From: Dallia pectoralis
Taxonomy: Eukaryota; Chordata; Actinopteri; Esociformes; Umbridae
Assembly: GCA_029465975.1 (NCBI GenBank)
Contig: CM055762.1
Coordinates: 4,356,832-4,420,831, forward strand
Reading direction: 5' to 3'
Length of the DNA stretch: 64,000 nt
Shown here: positions 23,201 through 33,835 of the stretch, piece after piece
How positions within the stretch are numbered: the stretch's first letter is position 1
Layout: each line of letters opens with the position of its first letter
Translations under genes and position numbers: made by a program
The notes under the pieces: generated by a model
Database searches by the model: none
What the model was told of the DNA's origin: nothing
The model's input: the letters and a program-made list of their open reading frames with translations, nothing else

Positions 23201-26100
23201 ACTCCGCGTAGCTTTCCGCAGAACACCAGAAACGTACACGGCGTTAGCACTGGACGCGTACCGCCTCACCAGCTACTAAAAGCCGGTAGCAGGTTTCGGT
23301 GAATCGTTCAGTTATTTGGAATGTATAAAATCCAGTATCCTGCTCGCTAACGAGAGAGGAACACTGATACGAGAGACGCATCGGTAAGACGACGCGGTTA
23401 CGAGCGAATGTATTCGGCAAACGAAGGTGATTCTGAAGTGTGCCCTCCGGCAAGGAACACTCTTTCAAGTAGGCCCGCAGAGTTGCATGAGCTACTCCAC
23501 CGATAGCGTCTGTCATCGCTGAGGTTCTCCCTCTCCCGTGACTGTTTCATGTGACAACGACAGATCCCTGGGACGTCCCCGGGTCACGCCGCCTTTCGGC
23601 GGAATACAGACGCGCGACGACTCCGACGCTCGGGCCCCGTCGCTTAAAGACCCGCCCGGGTCCGCTCCGGCAGGCGCCGACAGAGCGAGGGAGGAGTTGT
23701 GTGGCGCTTGTTCGTTTTACACTTTAGAGTCGCGGGCTGAGTTGGCCGTGCCCGTTTCCCTCCATCGCAGAGGATACGCAGAGGAGAAAAAAGATTTAGA
23801 GGAGAGGAAAAAATAGCACAATTGTCTATTGATTTTATAATAGGCTTAGTGCCAGGGAAATAAAGTGGGGGTCAGCCGGCGTGGTCACTGTGAGGCAGTG
23901 GCGTGACAAACGGGTTTACATGCAGGTAACAGGGCTCTGGTCCAAATGCCGGGATATCAGCAGAGCCTTTTGTTTCCCAGCGTCGCTTTCGGCATTGTGA
24001 TCCCGCATTTAAACCTGTGTACATAATCGCTCCACTCGCAAACAGAGCACGGCTTTATGGGCTTCTGAAGAAGGGAAAAAAAACACCACGAGGACAGGAT
24101 GGAACTGCTCGAGCGAGATAAATCTCTAGTCCGTCCCCGTTCGCTCGAAATGAATCAACTGTCGCGTTTTCCGGCGTGAAATCCGGAAGGATGGAGACAT
24201 CGCGGTGTGGACGTGTAGACATATCGACGTTAAAAAAAACGATAGCGTATGTTCACTGTAAACACAGCTGATCGAACATACATCGTGAGTACACCTACAT
24301 TCCGGGTACTCGTAGAGCTTCCAATTTTGGTTCTGTTGTGAGAGTGTGAGTGTGTGTGTGAGTGTGTGTGTATGTGTGTGTGAGTGAAGTCTCTGATATA
24401 TGGATGATAACACTAATTAGCTCATTTTGTTTGGGGCACAACACTCATTAAAAACCCAGTGGGACCATTAACATTAGCGTCCCTCCAAAACACTGTAGCC
24501 GTCATATCAATCTCACATAGCCTTGGTTTTAATGGCCGCCGCTTCAGGTCGGCGTGAGAGAACATTTGTGTAGATTCACTCTTTTCCCTTTTTTGCGGAT
24601 CGGTCTATTTCTCAAATAGTACACAGACGCATTCTCTGCTTCTCTCTCTTGCTCTCTCTCTCTCCCCCAATTAAATTGTGTAACTTCCACTCAGGGCAAC
24701 GCAACGCTGTTTGCTAAAGGACAGGGAGGGATTCGGCGTTTCTGAGATTTATGCGGTAATGTAGCGCTAATACCAGCTACATACCCCGTGATTCGCTGGG
24801 GCTTCCCGTACCATAAGGCGTTACTTACACTGCAGCAGGGGATCCTGGATGCACAGGCCGTTAAGGATTAACGGAGGAGGCGTAGCATCCTGCTAACAGA
24901 AACGTGAGAAAGCCCATCCTCCGTGGGGTTAGGCTCATTCAAAGCTCCATGCCCGGGCCTTTCCCGGATGGCGGTTACCGTAAAGTGAAACATGTTACCG
25001 AATCCGCTGAATCGGAACGCTAGATTAGTCGACGCACAGCGACGGCAACAGAATGAACGCTAATAAACACCACCGTCGATGGCAGGACTCGCATAAGAGC
25101 GGGCAGGACTCGACAGTGCACCGCACGTCACCTCCTAGCAAGTATTCGTTGGGTAATTTTTCTCCCTTCTTCTCAGCCCTGGATATTAGGAGTGTTGATG
25201 AGATATATGAGTTTGCCATTTGCCCACGGAGCGACAAGGCTCCGGCAGAACTTGGTACCATATGGCTGGTGAGAGATTTCCTCCCTCTCTTCCTCTTCTG
25301 TGAGCCTGACAGCTGGATGCCTGCTAACTGGGGACAGGGAGCTTGGCAGCTGCAAGCTGAGAGGAACGCTTTGATGCCGCTCGCGCAACTAATGCAAACT
25401 TTCTACAGGTGGGGGGTGGGGGGGTGCTGTGGGGGTATGGAAAGGTGTGAAAGGGAGACAGTGCCAGGGGGTGAGGGAAGGGGTGAAAATGCTTCTGGGA
25501 GCACATTAAAACGTACATCTGGCAAGTACGAAAGTAAGAGAGCCTTTTTCTCTTCCTTCCTTCCTTCCATTTTTTTAAAGAACCTTTCCAGACTCTTTTG
25601 GATGTTAAGATGTACGAGATTCTTTGTGTAACATGAAGGGAAAAAGCCTGTTTACTCCAATTTAAACTGGTGTAACACGGCATGGGATGTTTTATCATAT
25701 GCGATTGTGTTGCTCTGATCTACCAGTGCGATAAAACGGATGTACTGCGGATGTCGTTCACCCCGCCGACCACAAACGCACGCGTGCCCTCTGTCCTCAG
25801 ACATGGTTCACCACCGTCACTTACTCACGTGACAAGTTGTCTGAGATAGGACTATTGTCCGGTCACGGAATCCCTGAGTGGCCATGCAGGGACCTCCGAC
25901 GGCTACGAGAACTGGCCTGTCGAACCTCGGCGCAGGTTCAAAGGAAGTGACAGCCTATTGGTGATAAGCGTTGGTCTGGGGGAGGTGGCGGACTAGAGGT
26001 CTAAACGGGGTGGTTTTGGTTCTTGCTCGCGGTTGACTAGTCCCTACCTCCACTTTTCTTTGTGCTCACTGTTTTCTGGTCCTTCTAGCAGCGTCACTGT
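23201..26100. other. Intronic DNA, no recognised gene
   Basis: CpG-rich at 23530-23700. A TG-rich repeat lies at about 24339-24384 and a CT run at about 24641-24664. A plus-strand frame of 192 codons at 25053-25631 has no recognisable domain or splice context and ends in low-complexity sequence. The segment at 25150-25410 is non-repetitive and could be regulatory. Confidence 0.5.
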
Positions 26101-26103
26101 CAG

Positions 26104-26135
<32 letters not shown>
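26101..26135. repeat. CT microsatellite
   Basis: An uninterrupted (CT)n run of about 16 units. Confidence 0.9.
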
Positions 26136-26138
<3 letters not shown>

Positions 26139-26984
26139 CCGACTGGTCCTTCTAAACGGGTGACAAATGAACACGAGGCTCCCTGCTCAACGCTCAAATC
26201 TCTCGTGAGCACTGAGCCACGGTCGGACGTAGGAATCAGGTCCTCTACGCGAGATAATAACAGGCTGACGAGAAGGCGAGAAATGAAGAGGACAGAGATC
26301 TGCGGTAGAGTGTAGAGGGGGGAGAGGGAGAGTGGAGAGGGGGAGGTTGGAAAGAGGGGGAGATATTGCCGGGGCATGATGTGATCAAGAGAGTTTAAGG
26401 AGCTTGCTGGGGTAGGCCGTGCTGGCCTCTAAGCTCTCCTGAGTTCCAGAACCTGGACAGGCAGACGGGCAGCAGCAGAGTTAGGTTTGAGAGCCGGGCT
26501 TAGTGTACACTGCTCTACAAAACCTCCTTAATTCCGTCTCTCTTAGCGTGGCATTTTCAGAGTGCCCAAGGAGACACCGAGAGGTGTGTTTTGTTTTCGC
26601 AGCAAGAGGCCTGGAAAGCAGAGCCGGATGTTACTGTCGACAGAGTTTAGCCCGGTCTCAGTTACTGTCTCCGCAAGCGCCTTAGTTCAAGTCCGGGTTT
26701 CTTTCGACGGGTTCCTCTTCTCCCTCACTTAATGTCATTGTCCTATCATTATTTTGCCATTTCCTCACACCCCCAAGCCAGTCATTCCACTTCGACTGGT
26801 CGTCCCAGTCACCCTCCTTCTCTTGCTGTCCTTTCGCCACCCCCTCCCTCCTAATTCCCCCCCTCTCGCCCTCTGCCCTGCCAGCCCCCCAGTGGGTCTC
26901 GCTAGCTGTGTGTGCTACCCACAGCCATGTAGTTTGGCTGGAGCCGGTAGGAGCAGCTGGGCCAAGCAAGCAGGGAATGATAAT
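26136..26984. other. Intronic DNA, no recognised gene
   Basis: A G/A-rich segment at 26310-26360 and a C-rich segment at 26820-26890. No gene or transposon was recognised. Confidence 0.5.
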
Positions 26985-27200
26985 GACCTCAGAAATCTGC
27001 TGTTCGCTCCACAACAATAGGGTGCTCAGTCTAGTGGAAAATTGTGTTCATCAGCTAGCTCTGCTCACTTACTAATTGACATTGCCAAATATTTTAAGAA
27101 CAATTGGAATGCAAAGGGAGAGGAAAAACCAGGGGAAGATCTTAATCTGAGGACTTTTTAAATGCTCGTCCTATTACGCTTTACCCGATTAGGTGATATC
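26985..27200. promoter_or_regulatory. Candidate conserved noncoding block
   Basis: Non-repetitive sequence with aacaatagggtg, ctaattgacattgcc, aacaattggaatg and cttaatctgagg motifs, which include SOX-like and homeodomain-like cores. It sits between C-rich and purine-rich stretches. The role is inferred from composition. Confidence 0.3.
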
Positions 27201-28560
27201 AAAAAGACCGTGGTGCTGATACAAAGGGCTGTTTTACGTGACCTGTCAGTCGGGCGGAGAGAGGGGTTGGAAAAGGAGGAATGCTAATCTCTCCGTAATG
27301 ACTGACCTCTGGCACGGGAACGGATGATATCCGCAAATAAACGAAAACGCATACGACGTCACCCATTGCCCTGTTGTTTAACGCGTGCGTGTGTGCGTAA
27401 AGAAGAGATAGATAAAGAGAGACAGAGAAAGACGGAGAGAAGGAGGGAGGGAGAGACGGACAGAGAGATTCCTCTGTCATGGTATCACGTAGCCGGTCGT
27501 CCGTTTTTAATGAGACAAAGGTCAACGTATTCGCTTGGTCTTTCACTCGGGAGGAACCCCAATCATGTCCAAGTAAACTTGTTCAAACAAAGCTCTCCTC
27601 CCAGCCGCCCCCACCCACCTAACCCCGTACACCCCGTAAACTGCCGGCCTTTTGCATTTCCCATCTGAGAGTCATACTCACTTCGGAGGAATTCAGCATT
27701 GACAGAGTCAGACAGCTGTCACCCACGGAACAGTGAACTGTGTGTTCGCCCCGTTCAACTTTCCCATGTCGGACACCCAAAAACAACTCCAGAGCGAGGG
27801 CTTTGGGTTAATCCGAGTCGCAGCATTTGAAGTTGTAGCGTTTGTTTTTAGATAGAGGGCGTTGTTTTGTTGAACCGGGGCCAAATAAGTACAACGAGAC
27901 TCGTGCTCAGGTTGTGTCCCTTGCCCTGATGACGTCGAACCACTCGGCTAATTCTCTCGCGTTCAAACGGCAACACTTGGGAACACACGCGCCCCGGGGT
28001 TCCGGGCCTTCTGATGGAACTGAGTCACCTTCACTTCCACTACTTTACCGGTGACACTCTCAGACACTGCAGGAGATGGCGTGTAGAATATTAATATTCA
28101 AACTGTCTACCTACCACAGTTAGGCAGCCTTCTGTTATGGAAAGATAAATATTATGTTTTAATTATAAGCACATAAAGCAGAAAGGGGGAAAGCACCGAG
28201 GCTTGTTCGGGAGGAACGTAAAAGCACTGTTTCGGCAAAGAAATTGTGGTTGGTATAAAGCAGGCAGTTTACCCCGTTCTTATATTTCTCTCTCACTCTA
28301 TCCATGTCTCTCTCTCAACAGTACATATTTTTGCTCCAGCTCTATAACCAAGTGGGGAATCTTAACGCGATCATTAAGACATAAAACAGCCTGATGAATG
28401 TTTCATAAGGACTGCCCGTTGATAACCACCCAGGAATATGGCGAGCAAGAGAAAACGGCACTCGCTGCTGCTCTTTAAAATACTCTTTGGAATACAACTG
28501 GAATTTTTTAATATCTAAAAAGGCTTTGCTAATTCCCACCATGGGTAATATTTACAAATT
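27201..28560. other. Intronic DNA, no recognised gene
   Basis: A purine-rich tract lies at 27400-27465. AT-rich sequence at 28085-28180 (gaatattaatattcaaac, ttttaattataagc) could be regulatory. Frames of up to 115 codons have no domain support. Confidence 0.5.
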
Positions 28561-28565
28561 GAGTC

Positions 28566-28575
28566 TAAGAGAGAA

Positions 28576-28621
<46 letters not shown>

Positions 28622-28640
28622 GAAAGAGACAGAGAGCATA
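28566..28640. repeat. GA-rich microsatellite
   Basis: Gagagaaaga units pass into a (GA)n run. It is the first of three GA arrays within 700 nt. Confidence 0.9.
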
Positions 28641-28976
28641 TAAAAGCAAGAGAATTCGAATGAGCATAGAGGAGAAATAAATTGCCCTTTTATATTGTTC
28701 AACACTGTACAAAAAATAAGTCTACATTTATCCAAGACATGTCAATCAGTCGAGCACCCTGACAATTAGTGGATTGAATAGGACTTTTAAACACCAGAGC
28801 TCTGACCTGGTGTACTGAAATACCGTACTCTGTAATGAATTTGCCTGCCGCACAATGACATCTATTTGACTTTTGTGACACATAACATCTTTTTTCATAT
28901 GACATGCCAGATTGAGGAGCCAGTCTTCAAAAGACTGGTTGGAACCACATGTTCAAAGAAGGCAAGTTTTTAGACT

Positions 28977-28977
<1 letters not shown>

Positions 28978-29023
<46 letters not shown>
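28978..29023. repeat. GA microsatellite
   Basis: An uninterrupted (GA)n run of about 20 units ending in gcgagcg. Confidence 0.95.
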
Positions 29024-29028
<5 letters not shown>

Positions 29029-29220
29029 GATGTCAATTTCAAAGAGAACAAAATATGTGAAGAGGGATATAGAGTGAAAGAGAAGGGGTGCTAAGACAGA
29101 AAAAAAAAACAAGGCGGCATTGACACAATGCATCTAAAATACCATCCCCCTAATTAAAAAAAAATTTGAAGGAGGGGTGAAAGAACCACAAAAAGCCAGC
29201 CTCGTTCCAAGGTTTGGCTC

Positions 29221-29222
<2 letters not shown>

Positions 29223-29260
<38 letters not shown>
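29223..29260. repeat. GA microsatellite
   Basis: An uninterrupted (GA)n run of about 18 units. Confidence 0.95.
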
Positions 29261-29262
<2 letters not shown>

Positions 29263-29749
29263 TGATATAGTTCTGAGAAAGAGTGTATTGTAATCACTCT
29301 TGGACATCCTCAGGTGCCCGTTCACCTCGAAATACTATCTCCAGCCTTTGAAGATACCAACCAAAACCATGGTAGGATACCATCTGACACTACAGGGTGG
29401 GAAGTCACAGGCTAGCTCTACCTGGCCTTCGAAATGCTGGGCATTTGAATCCCGCCCTCAATGCCGTGTACAGTACATCAAACTAACGCTCTTTGCTGTG
29501 CATCTTTCCCCAACGACATCTGTTTTTGGCCGCACATTCTCCCGTCACATCAGAACCAAGGACCTGGTCTTCCCTTCATGAGATGGAAAGAGTCGGAGAA
29601 ACGACCAAACACAACCTCTGGGTGTGACGGACTGTGATTTCATTCCACCTGGACTGAGGGAAGTGGTTCCCAAGGAGACACACACTGACAGGGAACAGTG
29701 AGGTTTCAGAGGTACCTTTTCCACGCTGACCAAGCATCCCTGTCAATAA
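29261..29749. other. Intronic DNA, possible old repeat
   Basis: Around 29395-29460 the string 'gggcatttgaatcccgccc' looks like a Pol III B box of the kind found in tRNA-derived SINEs. I could not recognise the rest of a SINE, so no element is called. Confidence 0.35.
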
Positions 29750-29960
29750 CCAGAGGGGTCCCAGTTATTTCTGCTTTAATTACACAGCAATTACAATGTA
29801 ACAGTAAGTCTGCATGTGTAATTACCGCCGGAGCAATTACGTAATTAGATGAATATCCATGCTTTATAACCTTAGGCACCAGTCGGCAGATCCAATTTCA
29901 ATTTGTACGGAGCAAGCATTTTGCCTCCATGTTTGCAGGGCTATGAAGGAGCGAGGATAG
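29750..29960. promoter_or_regulatory. Candidate enhancer with aattacgtaatt palindrome
   Basis: Very dense TAAT/ATTA cores: tttaattacacagcaattac, tgtaattaccgcc, gcaattacgtaattagatg. The central 12-bp palindrome aattacgtaatt (29835-29846) contains ttacgtaa, the consensus of PAR bZIP/NFIL3 factors, flanked by homeodomain cores. It is followed by non-repetitive sequence (atccatgctttataacc). It is the strongest enhancer-like block by motif density. Function and conservation are not shown. Confidence 0.4.
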
Positions 29961-31069
29961 ACGGCTAATCCTCGTTGTGTTAAAACGCTGTTCCCCTTAA
30001 AAGTGTTTAGACATGGGGGATTCTCCCCCGCCCCCGCCCCCCCCCCCTCACCCCCAAAGAAAAAGGAAGCGGTAGGTTTATAGGAGCAAAGAGGTGCTAG
30101 TGGGGGAGGAGCTCCTACTCAAGGCCTTGTGGAAAATCTCTCTCTCAATAGTCTGATGACACCATCTTCTGAATAGTGGCTTCATCCTTTATGGACGTAT
30201 CTCAGCGTGAAGTCATTTGCCGGTTGCCATCTTTTCCCATGTTCCAGCTCTGACTTTCTGTGCGTCTCACTGACTCGCCCTCTCTCTCTATGTGTCCCCC
30301 CCCCCTCTCCTCCTCCCGCTCGATCTGTCTCTTTATCTCGTAGCCTGTATCGCCCTATTGTCCACACAAGTTCACAACCAATGGAACCCATTAACGGACC
30401 CTGAAACAACTATGAACCCGTCATTAGTTCTTCGGGAACCTCTCCATCTGTCCTTTTTCCTTACTTTCTCTAACTCTAGAATCTACAATAGATGGGTACA
30501 TGAGAGACAACCCCCTCCCCCTCCCCCATCTTACTTCACACTGGCATCTCTGCTTTACATACTATTACATCAGGTTTCAATGGGTTCTAGGGATACAGTG
30601 TGAGCCCGCCACAAGGCCTGTCAGTCTGAGGTCCTCCGTAATGAATTCAGACAGACACACACTATCAAGTACCAATCCTCCTGTTTAGCAAGACAAGTTC
30701 AGACTAAACATCTTTGACTCTGAGGTTACCTCCAAAGTCAAATTAATTTGGCGATATAGCAAATGGAAGACACAATGTGGAAGAAAAGACAAGACGCGAA
30801 TTAGAGTGTTGACAAAAGGTGTTTGTTTTTTTCTCACTGTGGATGTGAGAAGGAAGGTCTCTGAAGGACATATCCGAGGTAGATCTTTTTTTCCCTCCGC
30901 AGAATGTCTTTAAACAAATGTACCCGGTGTCAAAGACATAGAGACAGTTTCGACCTTCTTTCACAGTTGAGATGTTATTGTTGATTACTGTAATTCAAGT
31001 TTACCTCAAAATTGCAGTGGGAAGGTAGTTGCGAGGTAGACAGTGTGGTAATAGTTGTCGATGTTTTCA
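29961..31069. other. Intronic DNA, no recognised gene
   Basis: A C-rich run lies at 30025-30055 and CT/C runs at 30280-30320. AT-leaning sequence without known features fills 30640-31060. Confidence 0.5.
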
Positions 31070-31091
31070 AAACACACACACACACACACAA
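31070..31091. repeat. CA microsatellite
   Basis: A short (CA)n run. A second, imperfect CA-rich stretch lies at 31187-31256. Confidence 0.85.
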
Positions 31092-31839
31092 TGCCTTAGA
31101 ATAACGTATATTTTTTTCTCAGAGAAATATTAAGAGGTACAACCAACCACATCCTGTTCACTTAAAAATACTAACACATTTATGCAACACATATACACAC
31201 ACAGAGGCAGAAACAAACACTGACACACGCACACACACACACACAAACACACGCACAATTGACACCTTTTTCCACATTAGCTGCAGACACATTTTCTCAC
31301 ACATCTCAGTTTCTAAATTAGGTGCCCCAAAGCTCTGAATGTGATTCATGTTCAATGGTTTGAAGGAAGACACGGTTTTGGGACTTTGTTCTGCCAACGA
31401 CGTGTGCAAACTGCAATCGTGAAACAAAAAGAATAAACGCACTGTTTTAAGCTGTGCCCTTAAGTGTTCCCTTCACCTGTGACCGTGTTGTGGTGGCAGT
31501 GTGGTGTGAGCAATGCATCCTGGATCGTACAACAAACACTAAGCCTGTGAACGCTATCTCGAATGGTGAGACTGAATGAGGGAAACGGGCGAAGCCTCTG
31601 TACCTGCGACAATGCCAGCCTCACCCGGGGGACGAGTGGGAGGGAACGGGCCTCAAGGTCAACTTTAAGGCCCGATAGAGCCAGCAGGGAGGAGTTGGCA
31701 TGGTGCCCTCATCCCCCCGTAGAAAGGGAAAAACACAGGGATGTGAGCCGGAGATCGCACTCCGTTTCAGCGCACACAGGGTGGGCAGAGGAAGAGACAT
31801 GGAGACGTGGCTGGACAACACGGATAGGAGGGGGACTAC

Positions 31840-31841
31840 AA

Positions 31842-31902
<61 letters not shown>

Positions 31903-32265
31903 GAGAGAGAGAGGGAGGGAGAGAGAGAGGGGGAGAGGAGGGAGGGAGAGAGAGAGGAGAGAGGGAGGGAGGGAGAGAGAGAGGGAGAGAGAGAGAGGGA
32001 GGGAGGGAGAGAGAGGGAGGGAGAGAGAGGGAGAGAGAGGGAGAGAGAGGGAGAGAGAGAGGGGGAGAGAGGGGGAGAGAGAGAGAGAGAGGGAGGGAGG
32101 GAGGGAGAGAGAGAGAGAGAGAGGAGGGAGAGAGAGGGAGAGAGAGGGGGAGAGAGAGGGAGCGAGAGGGAGCGAGAGAGAGAGCGAGAGAGAGCGAGAG
32201 AGGGAGCGAGAGAGGGAGCGAGAGAGAGAGCGAGAGAGGGAGCGAGAGAGGGAGCGAGAGAGTGC
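31840..32265. repeat. GA-rich tract with 323-nt pure homopurine core
   Basis: From 31840 to 32162 the plus strand contains only A and G, in mixed gagaga and gggagg units. It is followed by about 100 nt of gagagc/gagaggga units interrupted by C. Long Arg/Glu frames on one strand and Ser/Leu/Pro frames on the other, over 200 codons each, are repeat translations. On the znf536 transcript this becomes a long CU tract about 1.6 kb downstream of the first coding exon. Confidence 0.95.
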
Positions 32266-32529
32266 GTGTGAGCACGCAGAAATGAATCAAGAACAGGTTT
32301 ACATGAACAACCCACATATGTTGTCATACATGTGACCAGTGGATTTGAATTGGTGAGATCTGAAAGAAAAGACTTGTAACAGATGATGATAATGATGATG
32401 GGGAAGTTCTTCACAATCACACTATATGTAAATACATCTGAAGACGCCCTAACGGCACGAGCTACATTTCCCCGATTCAAAGTACTTCTGAGAACGAGAA
32501 GAAAAATGAAATCAAACTTCCTGCATTAA

Positions 32530-33135
32530 AATTCAAGAAGATAATTACTTCCGCCGCCGTACCCCAGCCCTACCCCTGTTCAAAAGTGTTATGTTTAATA
32601 GTCTCTATAAAGAAAACGCGTTTTTATCTCAACCTCATTTTCATTAATTCCTAATTGGGGTAAGGGGGGGGGGGTGTCTGTTATTATTTCTAAGATTAAA
32701 ATAAACATAGCCCGTTCCATGTTGAAACCCATCACACTACACAAGAACGATAAGGCCTCCTCGCTACCATGAATAAATAAACAATTTCTTCAGTACTGTC
32801 GGAATTAAGTTACTCAGAGCCTTAAGCGCGAGACACTTCTCTTTCTGAAACGACTTAAAAGCACATTTCACTCTTGCGAATGAAGTTCACATTTTTTTTG
32901 ACCTGCTTTATATGTGTATCTTTAATTAGTGTTTTGTTTAGCTTAAACCAACTGATTATCACATAGTCGTGACCTAATTAACTGTCGCACTGCTTAGCCG
33001 TGGTGATCTACCCGGAGGAGTGAGAAAGTTACCTTTAAAACTTCTCTAATCATTGCGAACAGCCTCTCTTAATCCCGCTAAACGTACACTTTATCTTCGC
33101 TTATTCGACGGCGGCGGGATCTCTGTCCCTCCCAT
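32530..33135. promoter_or_regulatory. Candidate conserved noncoding block near the donor
   Basis: Non-repetitive AT-rich sequence broken by one G-run at 32666-32674. It contains ttttcattaattcctaattgg, atctttaattagtg, gacctaattaactgtcgc and ctctctaatcattgcg-like motifs. It lies about 0.7-1.3 kb inside the large intron from the first coding exon. The possible enhancer role is inferred from motif density. Confidence 0.35.
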
Positions 33136-33325
33136 GTTTAAGGAGATGTTTTAATCGTTCCTAATATGTCTGGCCCGTGCTCATAGTCGCTTCCACAGGG
33201 ACACGCGCGCGTCTGAAGGCACCACTGTCGACACAACTCTGTGTTGTAAGTGCCAATGCAGACGACACTAGTCACGGCTCCGTCATGGGAGTTGAGCATC
33301 TTCATATTATCGTTTTGTGTGAGTA

Positions 33326-33380
33326 TGTCTGTGTGTGTGTGTGTCTCTCCATGCGTTTGTGTGTGTGTGTGTGTGTGTTT
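33326..33380. repeat. TG-rich microsatellite
   Basis: Two (TG)n runs separated by tctctccatgcgttt. Confidence 0.9.
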
Positions 33381-33546
33381 ATATAGGCTTCCAGTGAAAA
33401 CAGTGCGCAGAAAGTGTTCTCTATAAGCAGGCTCTGGGAGGTTGTTTGATGGGTATTTGAACAGAGGCGTTAAGTATCCGAGTTATGCGCGGAATGCACA
33501 GCTCGGATTAGTTTTTTTTCTGCTTTTGAACGGGCAGTTTTGATCA

Positions 33547-33628
33547 GACACACACACAGGCACACACACACAGGCACACACACACAGGCACACACACACA
33601 CAGGCACACACACATACAGGCACACACA
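33547..33628. repeat. CA repeat with regular CAGG interruptions
   Basis: About five copies of a unit of 14-18 nt, 'caggcacacacaca', form a higher-order CA repeat roughly 210 nt from the splice donor of the first coding exon. Confidence 0.9.
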
Positions 33629-33835
33629 TTCTCATGGTGAGTGTAGGAGGACTCATTAAGGGCCAGTGTTAAGTAAAAGACATGTCAAACCAAATGGCGT
33701 CTGTCAAAGACCTTTCGCCAGCCATTAAAAAACTATATTTTATGAATGACCATTCGTCTATGGAAACATAGACTGGCGAGACAACGTGCCTATGGGAGTG
33801 ACCATTACTCGGGTTAACAAATGACTAAGTCTTAC

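Larger units (their letters stand above)
5353..33835 (-). other. znf536: znf536 intron between coding exons 1 and 2 (phase 1)
   Basis: The donor is TCTG|gtaaga (GT at 33835-33834) and the acceptor is ctccag|AT (AG at 5354-5353). Joining G with AT restores an aspartate codon in phase 1. The intron is about 28.5 kb. It contains several microsatellites, two minisatellites, a long homopurine tract, a Tc1-like transposon relic and many AT-rich candidate regulatory blocks. No additional exon or nested gene could be supported. A small alternative exon cannot be excluded by eye. Confidence 0.88.

Noticed and set aside
25053..25631. Plus-strand frame of 192 codons
   Set aside because: It has no recognisable domain, no supporting splice or initiation signals, and runs through G-rich and low-complexity sequence. 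It is likely chance, though expression data would be decisive.
29395..29460. B-box-like string 'gggcatttgaatcccgccc' suggesting a tRNA gene or SINE
   Set aside because: No cloverleaf or A box could be placed and the flanks do not match a SINE I know.
31563..32480. Arg/Glu-rich and Ser/Leu-rich frames of 200-240 codons
   Set aside because: They are translations of the GA tract.
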